Assembly: GCA_963728145.1 (NCBI GenBank)
Contig: CAVSJA010000009.1
Location: 62,001-126,000 of the forward strand
DNA length: 64,000 bases
Direction of reading: 5' to 3'
From: CAVSJA01 sp963728145
Lineage (GTDB): Bacteria; Bacteroidota; Bacteroidia; Chitinophagales; Chitinophagaceae
The notes under the pieces are model-generated. The model was given only the letters and a program-made list of their open reading frames with translations. It was not told the DNA's origin and did not search any database. The position numbers were made by a program, and so were the translations under genes. Positions 9,640-16,899 of this stretch are shown piece by piece. How positions within the stretch are numbered: position 1 is the first letter of the stretch; each line of letters begins with the position of its first letter.

Positions 9640-9666
9640 GTCCCCCACCATGGCGGGGGACTTTTT
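9640..9666 (+). terminator. Rho-independent terminator of HU
   Basis: GTCCCCC, the loop ACCATGG, then CGGGGGAC, followed by TTTTT. It lies 24 nt after the HU stop. Confidence 0.85.
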
Positions 9667-9709
9667 ATTGCAATAACATTCCTATTTTTACAATCCTAAA
9701 AAACAATTT

Positions 9710-9820
9710 ATGGGAAGAGGAGACAAAAAAACCAAGAAAGGAAAGATTTTTAAAGGATCATTTGGTAAAAGCAGACCATCGAAAACTAAAAAGAATACAG
9801 GAAAGAAGGATTCGAAATAA
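9710..9820 (+). CDS. Ribosomal small-subunit protein bTHX
   Basis: This 36-residue, strongly basic protein is too short for most ORF calls. It starts MGRGDKKTKKGKIFKGSFGK and ends at TAA 9818-9820. The GRGDKKTKKGKI and GSFGKSRP pattern is that of bTHX (30S protein Thx) of Bacteroidota, which occupies a cavity at the top of the 30S head. The ATG follows an AT-rich stretch (AAAAAACAATTT), typical of starts in this phylum. A longer overlapping frame (9573-9950) is a shadow of it. Its position after the HU terminator suggests its own promoter. Confidence 0.9.
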   Translation: MGRGDKKTKKGKIFKGSFGKSRPSKTKKNTGKKDSK

Positions 9821-9863
9821 CGACTATTCTCATAGTGCGGAATATTCGGAGTTTTTGATCGGA

Positions 9864-10044
9864 AGAACAGCGGAACAGATGAACAGTGGAACAGTAGAAC
9901 AGCAGATCAGTAGAGCAGTAGAACTGAAGATCGGACTGACCGACCGTTGAATCAACATACCAACTAATAAGGTAGCCCAAAGTAATTCCAGCGTTCTGCT
10001 GTTCATCTGTTCTTCTGTTCTTCTGCTCTTCTGTTCTTCTGTTC
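9864..10044. repeat. 8-bp degenerate tandem repeats (TGTTCNNC) in an inverted pair
   Basis: The left block, 9864-9930, reads as GAACAGNN units. The right block, 9992-10044, reads as TGTTCNNC units on the same strand, i.e. the reverse complement. Five positions of each unit are near constant and two vary. About 60 nt separate the blocks, so the whole can fold into a long imperfect stem. Frames through it give artefactual NRRTEEQ-type peptides. Confidence 0.85.
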
Positions 10045-10051
10045 AAAAATC

Positions 10052-10693
10052 TTACGGCGCGAGCCTCTCAATAATCCAACTCCGCCCCTCACCCAAAGAA
10101 TACTGTATTCTATCATGCAATCGATTCGCCCTCCCTTGCCAAAACTCAATACTCACGGGCTTTACTCGCCATCCTCCCCAATGAGATGGTCTTTCGAGTG
10201 GTTTTGATTTGAATAAATCTGCATATTCTTTTTCCTTCTCTTCAAGCCAATCTCTATTGGGAATCACTTCACTTTGCGGCGATGCCCATGCACCGACGCG
10301 GGCGCCTTCCGGCCTGGAAATAAAATACGCATCGCTTTCTGTTTCTTTTACTCGTTCAACAATCCCCGTTATGCGAACCTGTCTTTCCAATTCTTTCCAG
10401 AAAAAAACCAGGCAGGCACGCGGGTTTTCTTCCATTTGTTTCGATTTAAAACTGTTGTAGTTGGTGTAGAATACAAATCCGGCTGCATCATACCCTTTGA
10501 GCAACACAATTCGCGCAGAAGGAATTCCATCTGCAGATGCTGTTGCCAGTGTCATTGAATTCACTTCATCAATTGACGAATTGAGTGCATCCAGCCACCA
10601 AACCCCGAATTGCTTTATCGGATCTGCATCAACGTTAATCTTCGATAATGATCGTAGTTTATATTCTTTGCGGATGGCGGCGATATCAGACAT
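10052..10693 (-). CDS. pdxH: Pyridoxamine 5'-phosphate oxidase
   Basis: PdxH is the FMN-dependent oxidase that makes pyridoxal 5'-phosphate from PNP or PMP. The 213-residue protein has the full-length layout: an N-terminal substrate-cap region (IRKEYKLRSLSKINVDADPI), the FMN-binding barrel with ARIVLLKGYDAAGFVFYTNY and SFKSKQMEENPRACLVFFW, and the C-terminal dimer/active-site signature VKPVSIEFWQGRANRLHDRI. The end, WIIERLAP, is canonical. The ATG is at 10693. Both flanks are blocks of the 8-bp TGTTCNNC repeat. Confidence 0.96.
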   Translation of the reverse strand: MSDIAAIRKEYKLRSLSKINVDADPIKQFGVWWLDALNSSIDEVNSMTLATASADGIPSARIVLLKGYDAAGFVFYTNYNSFKSKQMEENPRACLVFFWKELERQVRITGIVERVKETESDAYFISRPEGARVGAWASPQSEVIPNRDWLEEKEKEYADLFKSKPLERPSHWGGWRVKPVSIEFWQGRANRLHDRIQYSLGEGRSWIIERLAP

Positions 10694-10833
10694 GTTCGGG
10701 GATTTTACTGGGACGAAATTACGGGTTACCGACGTGTTTTTGAATTGCCCTTATGCGACGAGTTTTACTCCCGACATGGCGGGACGAAGGCGCGAACTTG
10801 AATTTGGATCAATGAATATACCTGAATTCCTTG

Positions 10834-10916
10834 CTCTACTGATCTACTGTTCTACTGTTCCGCTGTTCTGCTGTTCTGCTGTTCGTCTGTTCTACTGTTC
10901 GTCTGTTCTACTGTTC
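10834..10916 (+). repeat. 8-bp TGTTCNNC tandem repeat block
   Basis: About ten consecutive units of TGTTC plus three variable bases (TAC, CGC, TGC, GTC) lie between pdxH and the coiled-coil gene. The unit and orientation match the block at 9992-10044 on the other side of pdxH. Confidence 0.85.
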
Positions 10917-10963
10917 AAAAAAACTGCGTCGTAGGTAGCTCCGCAAATGTGCGAGTATTACAT

Positions 10964-11983
10964 CTACTTTCCAGCACTCTCATCAGGTTTGCCACCCGAT
11001 AATCTTGCCAACAAAGTTTCAATTTCCCCTATACGCATCAGTTGAGTTTCGAGTTTCTTGTTGTGTTCGGACACCTGCTGAATATCATTATTCAATTCTT
11101 CGAGGAAAGAAACCTTACGCAGCAATTGCTGGCGCTGGAAATTTGATTCGCGGAGTTTATCTTCTGTATCTGCCAAAAGCCTGCTCAGGCGTTGGTTTTC
11201 TTCCATTACCGAAATATAGCGGAGTTTAATCTCATCGAACTCTTTGGTAAGCTTGAAATAGGATTGTTGTAATTCGTCAAACTCGAAATTCCTGTTCTGT
11301 GGCTGTGCTAAATAGGATTCCACCTTCTGGATCTTTTCCTGCACAAGATGGAATTCACCATAAGCTTTGTCCAATCGTTCTTTTACTTCAACAGAAAGTG
11401 CATTTTGCTGTTTCACCTGCTTCATCTCTGATTCCTTTTCCATTAAGGTTTTCTTGAGATCGCGCATTTGTGTAAGCAACTCTTCATTCGACTTCTGTAC
11501 CTCTCCATACTTGCGCTCAGATTCTTTTAACATGTGGATCTGTTCCAACAAGCGATTGATATGTTGATTGTGTGTCAAAAGATTCTCTTGTGCTGCGCGT
11601 AACTGCTCAAGGTATTCTGCAGTTGGTATGGCTTCGACTACCGGAGTATTTTCTATTTTCTGCAAGAGCCTTTCTTTTTCCATTCGCGCAAGGCGAAGCT
11701 CTTCCTTAAGCACTTCTTCATTCTGGAGAGTTTCGTGAACTTCCGATTTATAGCCTTCTTCCAGCTTTTGCTGAATATCTACCTGCTCATAATACTTCAA
11801 ACGCCATTCGTCGGCTTCATTGATAGAAGTATCGTGCTGGGGTTTTGTTTCAATATGCGGTAACGATTTTCTACTGGACCAAAAGTAATTTATAGCAAAG
11901 CCAAGAAGGATAGCTCCCACCTGGAAAAGTATTACTTCGGTGAGGGTTATTTCGAAGGCCAGTATTATTGAACATGTTATCAT
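10964..11983 (-). CDS. Membrane-anchored coiled-coil protein, unknown function
   Basis: The 339-residue protein has one hydrophobic segment near the N-terminus (about residues 5-33, ending in FAINYFW) and a charged helical remainder dominated by Glu, Lys, Gln and Leu with heptad spacing. It ends in a short Gly/Ser/Lys tail. I chose the ATG at 11983; the frame is open to 12073, but that start would lie inside the pyrH terminator. It resembles uncharacterised coiled-coil proteins of this group, perhaps structural or divisome-associated. No enzymatic motif is visible. It follows pyrH on the same strand. Confidence 0.65.
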   Translation of the reverse strand: MITCSIILAFEITLTEVILFQVGAILLGFAINYFWSSRKSLPHIETKPQHDTSINEADEWRLKYYEQVDIQQKLEEGYKSEVHETLQNEEVLKEELRLARMEKERLLQKIENTPVVEAIPTAEYLEQLRAAQENLLTHNQHINRLLEQIHMLKESERKYGEVQKSNEELLTQMRDLKKTLMEKESEMKQVKQQNALSVEVKERLDKAYGEFHLVQEKIQKVESYLAQPQNRNFEFDELQQSYFKLTKEFDEIKLRYISVMEENQRLSRLLADTEDKLRESNFQRQQLLRKVSFLEELNNDIQQVSEHNKKLETQLMRIGEIETLLARLSGGKPDESAGK

Positions 11984-12062
11984 AACGGTTCGGAATTCTT
12001 TATCCGGTTTTTCAGGATAAAAAATGGGTGACCGTTCTTCAAGGGGATTGGAAAGAACTAAT

Positions 12063-12090
12063 AAAAAAACCACCTGCTTTGGCGGTTTTT
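12063..12090 (-). terminator. Terminator downstream of pyrH
   Basis: On the minus strand, AAAAACCGCC, the loop AAAGCA, then GGTGGTTTTTTT: a 7-8-bp stem with a T-run, about 75 nt after the pyrH stop. Confidence 0.75.
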
Positions 12091-12162
12091 CGGATCAGAA
12101 AAATAGTAAGGCTAAGCCAGATATCCAAACCAACTCCTTTGTTATATTATTAATATTGATTA

Positions 12163-12876
12163 TCAACCTCTTACGAGTGTACCGACTTTATCGCCTGTAA
12201 CAACTTTCAAAAGGTTTCCAGGCTTATTCATATCGAATACGATGATGGGGAGATTGTTTTCCATGCAAAGGGTAAATGCTGTCATATCCATAACCCGAAG
12301 ATTTTTGGATATGCATTCCTGGAAAGTGATGACGTTAAATTTCTTGGCTGTCGGATCTTTTTCAGGATCTGAAGAATAGATCCCATCAACTCTTGTTCCT
12401 TTCAATATAACATCAGCGCTTATTTCAATTGCACGGAGAGAGCCTGCTGTATCCGTAGTGAAATAGGGATTACCCGTACCAGCTCCAAAGATTACAACTC
12501 TTCCTTTCTCCACATGTCTTATCGCACGCCGGCGTATGTACGGCTCTGCGATCTGCTCCATTTTAATCGCGCTTTGTAAACGGGTGTAAACGCCTATCTT
12601 TTCCAACATGGCCTGCATTGCCATTCCATTGATCACCGTTGCAAGCATACCCATATAATCTCCATGCGCACGTTCAATGCCTGTCTCATGTTCATTCATC
12701 CCTCTGTAAATATTACCACCTCCAATTACGATTGCCACCTGCACGCCCAATTCAGAAATCGATTTGATGTCCTGCGCATATTGTTCGATCACCGCAGGAT
12801 CCAAACCAAAATTCTTATCACCCATTAAAGCTTCACCGGAGAGTTTGAGTAGGACACGTTTGTACTTAGGAATCAT
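12163..12876 (-). CDS. pyrH: UMP kinase
   Basis: This enzyme phosphorylates UMP to UDP in pyrimidine nucleotide synthesis. It belongs to the amino-acid-kinase fold and acts as a hexamer. The 237-residue length is normal. Motifs are KRVLLKLSGEALMG (phosphate-binding Lys/Gly), VIGGGNIYRG, DYMGMLATVINGMA, GTGNPYFTTDTA, and VDGIYSSDPEKDP followed by ITFQE. It ends FDMNKPGNLLKVVTGDKVGTLV, a typical PyrH C-terminus. It lies downstream of tsf on the same strand, the common bacterial order rpsB-tsf-pyrH, but a terminator separates it from tsf. Confidence 0.97.
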   Translation of the reverse strand: MIPKYKRVLLKLSGEALMGDKNFGLDPAVIEQYAQDIKSISELGVQVAIVIGGGNIYRGMNEHETGIERAHGDYMGMLATVINGMAMQAMLEKIGVYTRLQSAIKMEQIAEPYIRRRAIRHVEKGRVVIFGAGTGNPYFTTDTAGSLRAIEISADVILKGTRVDGIYSSDPEKDPTAKKFNVITFQECISKNLRVMDMTAFTLCMENNLPIIVFDMNKPGNLLKVVTGDKVGTLVRG

Positions 12877-12900
12877 GTAGCTATTGCAGATTTGTTATTG

Positions 12901-12934
12901 CTCCCGATAGCTCCCGATAGTTATCGGGACGGGA
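12901..12934. repeat. CCCGATAGCTATCGGG-type palindromic unit
   Basis: TCCCGATAGC appears twice in a row, and the second copy forms the palindrome CCCGATAGTTATCGGG. Related palindromes occur at 16193-16208 (TCCCGATGCATCGGGA) and 59284-59307. It lies between tsf and pyrH. Confidence 0.7.
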
Positions 12935-13014
12935 TTTTATATTGACGTCAAAATCGAAATATGCCGTGCGAAGATAGGGGATTTCATATTAGAGTAAAGA
13001 GTTCCGCGTGCCAA

Positions 13015-13045
13015 TAAAAAGCCCCGTCTCTGTGCGACGGGGCCG
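13015..13045 (-). terminator. Terminator after tsf
   Basis: On the minus strand, GCCCCGTC, the loop GCACAGA, then GACGGGGC, followed by TTTTTATTGG. It starts about 30 nt after the tsf stop, so pyrH may have its own promoter or depend on read-through. Confidence 0.88.
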
Positions 13046-13070
13046 TATATTGAAGGCTTTACTTACTTAT

Positions 13071-13910
13071 TTATCCTAAAGCAACCCTTTTGAACTCAAC
13101 AACTTTCAGTTGAGGATCGATGCTCTTCAGGTTATCGGCTACTGTCTTACTGCTATCCTTTACGAAAGCCTGGTTCAACAAAGTGCTTTCTTTAAAGAAT
13201 GCATTCAGTTTGCCTTCTGCGATCTTGTTGATCATTTCGTCGGGCTTACCTGCCATCTTTGGATCATTCTTGATTTGATCAATAACAATCGCTCTTTCTC
13301 TTTCGATGGTTGCTGCAGGTACTGCACTTTGATCAACCGCAAGAGGATTCATCGCCGCGATCTGCATAGCGACATCTTTTCCTGCTTCTGCAGCTGGTTT
13401 ATTCATTCCAACCAATACCGCGATACGATTTGCACCATGAATATAAGAAGCTACATAATCTGCATCAACACGCGCTAACTTGGTGACCCCAATTTTTTCA
13501 CCGATTGATGCGAGCTTGTCATTTACCAGCTCGGAAACTTTGGATCCGTTGATGGTAACACTATTCAATTCATCAAGTGATTTAACATTGTTTGAAACCG
13601 CCGCATCCATAATGCTTTGAGCGAATGCAACAAAATCAGCGTTCTTACTTACGAAGTCTGTTTCGCAGCTAACGCATAATGCGATACCCGTTTTGTTATC
13701 AGCAGTGGTCTTCGCAAGCACTACTCCTTCCTTTGCTTCGCGGTCACCACGAAGCGCCGCAACCTTCGCACCTTTCTTACGCAACCAGTCGATCGCTGCT
13801 TCAAAATCACCATTCGATTCAGTAAGCGCTTTTCGACAATCCATCATCCCTGCACCAGTTGCCTGGCGAAGTTTATTTATATCTGCTGCTGTTATTGTTA
13901 TAGTAGACAT
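13071..13910 (-). CDS. tsf: Elongation factor Ts
   Basis: EF-Ts is the GDP/GTP exchange factor for EF-Tu. The 279-residue protein starts with the UBA-like domain ITAADINKLRQATGAGMMDC, then RKALTESNGDFEAAIDWLRKKG. The EF-Tu-contact region (the TGAGMMDC motif) is intact, followed by the two core subdomains, including GIALCVSCETDFVSKNADF and AMQIAAMNPLAVD. It lies 137 bp downstream of rpsB on the same strand and has its own terminator at 13015-13045. Confidence 0.96.
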   Translation of the reverse strand: MSTITITAADINKLRQATGAGMMDCRKALTESNGDFEAAIDWLRKKGAKVAALRGDREAKEGVVLAKTTADNKTGIALCVSCETDFVSKNADFVAFAQSIMDAAVSNNVKSLDELNSVTINGSKVSELVNDKLASIGEKIGVTKLARVDADYVASYIHGANRIAVLVGMNKPAAEAGKDVAMQIAAMNPLAVDQSAVPAATIERERAIVIDQIKNDPKMAGKPDEMINKIAEGKLNAFFKESTLLNQAFVKDSSKTVADNLKSIDPQLKVVEFKRVALG

Positions 13911-13938
13911 CGATTTAATTTGAAATTGTGAATTAAAA

Positions 13939-14040
13939 AGCTACGAGCCTCGAGCCGCGAGCTATGCAGGATAAACTTTCCCAAACTGTGATCTACTCCC
14001 GACTTGTCATTCCCGTCCCGCCTAAGGCGGGAGGAACCCG
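13939..14040. repeat. tsf-rpsB spacer: GAGC heptamers and a CCCGCC/GGCGGG palindrome
   Basis: 13939-13964 carries three 7-bp units (TACGAGC, CTCGAGC, CGCGAGC). 14026-14040 carries the short palindrome CCCGCCTAAGGCGGGA. Related CCCGCC...GGCGGG palindromes occur at about 10767, 15436, 16153 and 60442. No gene is present. Confidence 0.65.
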
Positions 14041-14047
14041 CTTCCGA

Positions 14048-14924
14048 CTACCGACTACCCGGTCCTGCAGGTCTCCTGCTAGCACCACCTGGAACTCTGC
14101 GCTTCGGCTGATGACCACCGCGGACCTTTCCGCCTCTTGCAGCTTCTGCTTCAGCTTCTGCTTGCAGGCGCGCTGCTTTCTTTTCCTTTTCGTCGTCCGC
14201 TGTATCTTCTACTTCCTCATCTTTTGCAGCCTGTCTTTCAGCCAAACCTTCCGCAATTGCGGCAGTGATGTATTGAGTGATGATTGCAATTGATTTTGTG
14301 GCATCATCATTCGAAGGAATTGCAAAGTCAACTTTGTTTGGATCGCAGTTAGTATCTACCATTCCGAATGTAGTGATACCGAGACGTTCTTGCTTCAGCC
14401 AGAGCGATATGTTCATGACCAATATCGATGATGAACAAGGCTGCAGGTACACGTCCCAGTTGGGAAATACCACCAAGTACTTTGTCCATTTTATCGCGGT
14501 CGCGGCCCAATGTGAGGCGTTCTTTTTTCGTAAGGCTCTCGGCACTTCCGTCGTTCAACATTTTCTCAATGCTCTGCATCTTCTTCACGCTCTTACGAAC
14601 GGTGTTGAAGTTAGTAAGCATACCACCCAACCACCTTTCAGTAGCAAAGGGCATGTTCACTCTGCGTGCGCATTCGGTAACGATTTCTTTCGCCTGCTTC
14701 TTCGTACCAACGAACATGATCTTCTTACCACTACGAGCGATCTGCTTCAAAACTGCTGCAGCTTCCTGCAAATGCTCTGTAGTTTTATTCAGGTCGATAA
14801 TATGAATGCCTTTCTTTTCAGCGAAAATATAAGGCAGCATTTTTGGATTCCACTTCTTACGCAAGTGACCAAAATGTACACCTGCATCTAAGAGTTGTTG
14901 TTGTAATGAAGTGTTATTTTCCAT
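14048..14924 (-). CDS. rpsB: 30S ribosomal protein S2, split by a one-base insertion
   Basis: The N-terminal frame (14924 down to 14349) encodes S2 from MENNTSLQQQLLDAGVHFGH to DIGHEHIALAEA and then runs into an early stop. The adjacent frame continues as RLGITTFGMVDTNCDPNKVD and SNDDATKSIAIITQYI, ending at 14048. Removing one T (plus strand) at 14387-14388 gives an uninterrupted protein of about 291 residues reading AEARRLG across the join. The C-terminus has a long charged, Arg/Gly/Pro-rich extension. S2 is essential, so an assembly error is more likely than inactivation. The operon order is rplM-rpsI-rpsB-tsf. Confidence 0.9.
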
Positions 14925-14955
14925 TGTTTATTAGTGTCTAAGTATTTTAATGAAT

Positions 14956-15022
14956 AAGCTGTGAGCTTTGAGCCATGAGCTGCGAGCTAAGGCTCGTGGC
15001 TCGAAGCTCGGGGCTCGTAGCT
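14956..15022. repeat. 7-bp GAGC tandem repeats in a head-to-head inverted pair
   Basis: Four GAGCNNN units (TGAGCTT, TGAGCCA, TGAGCTG, CGAGCTA) are followed immediately by four inverted units (GCTCGTG, GCTCGAA, GCTCGGG, GCTCGTA). The block sits in the rpsI-rpsB spacer and can fold into a hairpin in the operon mRNA. Confidence 0.85.
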
Positions 15023-15023
15023 A

Positions 15024-15413
15024 TTATCGCTTCGAGAACTGGTAGCTTCTACGTGCTTTCTTATGACCGAATTTCTTACGCTCAACAGATCTTGGATCAC
15101 GCTTAAGAACTCCGGCTGCTTTCAAAGCAGGACGAAAATCAGGATTCAGTTCAACCAGGCACGAGCCATTCCGAGCATTGCTGCTTCAGCCTGCCCTTTA
15201 ACTCCACCACCAGCGGCATTGATCTTTACATCAAATTTGCTTAAAGCATCGATGCTTCTGAGAGGAAGTTCAACCTGGTTCTGTAAATAGATCAGGGTGA
15301 AATATTCTTTGTAGTCCTTGTCGTTAACCGTAATCTTACCGGTTCCTTTTGAAAGGAAAACCCTTGTTACGGCTTCTTTACGACGACCTACTCCATTTCT
15401 TTTGCTTTTCCAT
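15024..15413 (-). CDS. rpsI: 30S ribosomal protein S9, disrupted by indels
   Basis: The core is clear: VGRRKEAVTRVFLSKGTGKI, then LRSIDALSKFDVKINAAGGGVKGQAEAAMLGMARA. A missing base at about 15158 (minus-strand GCCTGG, expected GCCCTGG) causes a stop. The other frame continues as LVELNPDFRPALKAAGVLKR and ends RSYQFSKR at 15024, the classic S9 C-terminus that reaches the P-site tRNA. The start is also uncertain. The ATG at 15413 after AAAATAACAA reads MEKQ, as is usual in this phylum, but needs one base fewer in the A-run that follows. The uninterrupted start at 15442 begins inside a palindromic repeat. Assembly error is likely. Confidence 0.85.
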
Positions 15414-15462
15414 TTGTTATTTTGTAAGGTTCCTCCCGCCATCGGCGGGACGAAAATTCCGG

Positions 15463-15906
15463 TTAAAATTTGAGTTCTTTTGGTTTTTGTGCAGCGTGCT
15501 CATGCTTGTCCCCAGCATACACAAATAATTTTTTGAACATCTTGCGTCCCAAACGATTTTTAGGAAACATGCCTTTTACCGCTCTTTCAACAACTGCTTC
15601 GGGACGACGTTTCAACAAATCGATCGCCGTTTCGGCTCTCTGACCACCAGGATAACCTGAGTAGTTCAGGTATTCTTTTTCATCAAATTTGTTGCCGGTG
15701 AATTTAACCTTGTCGGCATTGATTACAATTATATAATCTCCGCAATCTACATGTGGCGTATAATACGCTTTGTTCTTACCACGAAGAACAGCAGCTATCT
15801 TAGCACACATGCGTCCAACGGTTTGATTGGTACCGTCGACAACATACCAGTTATGTTGTACGGTAGCCGCGTTAGCATGTTTTGTAGTGAAATGTAGTTT
15901 GCTCAT
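15463..15906 (-). CDS. rplM: 50S ribosomal protein L13
   Basis: L13 is an early-assembling protein of the large subunit. The 147-residue protein is full length. It shows WYVVDGTNQTVGRMCAKIAA near the start, the central KDYIIVINADKV-like strand (here CGDYIIVINADKV), YSGYPGGQ, and the C-terminal VERAVKGMFPKNRLGRKMFK. The start ATG is at 15906. It is the first gene of the leftward ribosomal cluster; the spacer to rpsI contains a CCCGCC/GGCGGG palindrome. Confidence 0.97.
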   Translation of the reverse strand: MSKLHFTTKHANAATVQHNWYVVDGTNQTVGRMCAKIAAVLRGKNKAYYTPHVDCGDYIIVINADKVKFTGNKFDEKEYLNYSGYPGGQRAETAIDLLKRRPEAVVERAVKGMFPKNRLGRKMFKKLFVYAGDKHEHAAQKPKELKF

Positions 15907-15910
15907 TTTT

Positions 15911-15951
15911 TGGCTTTGAGCTATGAGCTGCGTAGCTGCGAGCCAATAGCT
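15911..15951. repeat. GAGC heptamer block in the rplM leader
   Basis: Units TGAGCTA, TGAGCTG, (CGTAGCTG) and CGAGCCA lie directly before the rplM start codon on the transcribed side. They are the same family as 14956-15022. Confidence 0.7.
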
Positions 15952-16061
15952 GATTAATTAAATATTACAGGAGCACCATCCTGCTTTCCTGCTTCCTATT
16001 CCATTCATGTGTTGCAGCTTGAAAAGGGAGCGCGAAGATAGGTTAATGTGAACTGAACAAC

Positions 16062-16069
16062 CAAAGATA
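16062..16069 (-). promoter_or_regulatory. Candidate -7 element for the rplM operon
   Basis: On the minus strand this reads TATCTTTG, an exact TAnnTTTG. No good -33 TTG is seen at 19 nt. It would give a leader of about 150 nt that includes the GAGC repeat block. Confidence 0.45.
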
Positions 16070-16139
16070 AAGGGAAGTATTTTTTATCGCACCTTTATAA
16101 TGTGTTGATTTATAATAAAAATTTTGACCCGATTCTAAA

Positions 16140-16228
16140 AACCGCCGGCAGCCCCGCCCAAGGCGGGAGGGGGTGTGGACGCCCCGGCGGCGTCCCGATG
16201 CATCGGGAGAAAACCCCGCCGGCGGCTT
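16140..16228. repeat. GC-rich cluster of palindromes upstream of the HD-domain gene
   Basis: The outer inverted pair is CCGCCGGC (from 16142) and GCCGGCGG (16218-16225). Inside lie GCCCCGCCCAAGGCGGG (16151-16168) and the perfect TCCCGATGCATCGGGA (16193-16208). The base composition differs sharply from the AT-rich flanks. Frames through it give low-complexity Gly/Pro peptides that I reject as coding. Confidence 0.65.
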
Positions 16229-16239
16229 ATATTTACGGA

Positions 16240-16842
16240 ATGAGTGTACAGCCAATAGGAAGATCTCAATTCGGCAAGCCCGAAAACAAAGGAAACCTGC
16301 TTCCAAAGGAGGAAGCTGAACAATTATTAAACGAATGGGTGCCAAACGAAAAGCTTCGATTACATATGAAGCAGGTTGCCGCTGTAATGAAAGCATGGGC
16401 GATTGAAAAAGAAGCTGCCGATGAAGAGACTGCGAGAAAATGGGAACAGGCAGGATTACTTCATGACGCCGATTGGGAAAAGTATCCGGATCAGCATTGC
16501 CGGATAATTATTGAAGAACTGGAAAAAAGAAATGTAGATCCTGAATTAATTCATTGCATCGCTTCGCATGGCCCCCGTCATTTTGGAGTGGAACCCGAAA
16601 CAAGGATGGATTATATGATCTATGCATTTGATGAGCTATCTGGATTTGTTCATGCCAGCGCGTTGATAAGGCCGACCCGTTATGAGGGAATGGACAGCAA
16701 AAGTGTACTGAAGAAATTTAAAACACCTTCCTTTGCCGCCCAGGTAAACCGGGATGATATCACGGATGCCTTGAGCCGGATCAATATTCCAATTGAAGAA
16801 TTAATTGAATTTGTAATCCGGAATCAAAAGGATGTATCATGA
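16240..16842 (+). CDS. HD-domain phosphohydrolase-like protein
   Basis: The 200-residue protein has an HD-type metal-binding pattern: LRLHMKQVAAVMKAW (first His, about residue 47), GLLHDADW (HD pair, about 72-73), and IHCIASHG (about 110) before a helical C-terminal part. Such proteins are often called HDIG-domain proteins and hydrolyse phosphate esters; the substrate is unknown. I start at ATG 16240 (MSVQPIGRSQF), because the upstream frame to 16102 runs through the palindromic repeat. TATATTTA at 16229-16236 may be a -7 element, giving a very short leader. Confidence 0.8.
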   Translation: MSVQPIGRSQFGKPENKGNLLPKEEAEQLLNEWVPNEKLRLHMKQVAAVMKAWAIEKEAADEETARKWEQAGLLHDADWEKYPDQHCRIIIEELEKRNVDPELIHCIASHGPRHFGVEPETRMDYMIYAFDELSGFVHASALIRPTRYEGMDSKSVLKKFKTPSFAAQVNRDDITDALSRINIPIEELIEFVIRNQKDVS

Positions 16843-16899
16843 TTAAATATTTTATTTGCAACAGAGTTAATTAATTTGCTGCCTCTTTAAACCCGTAAC

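Noticed and set aside
9864..10044. Repeat blocks considered as a CRISPR array
   Set aside because: The units are 8 bp with no 30-40-bp spacers and no cas genes nearby.
11984..12073. N-terminal extension of the coiled-coil gene
   Set aside because: It would start within the pyrH terminator; the ATG at 11983 fits better.
14387..14388. Programmed frameshift in rpsB
   Set aside because: No slippery heptamer, stem or known precedent for S2; similar indels in other genes favour an assembly cause.
16102..16239. N-terminal extension of the HD-domain protein
   Set aside because: It runs through a cluster of GC-rich palindromes and reads as low-complexity sequence.
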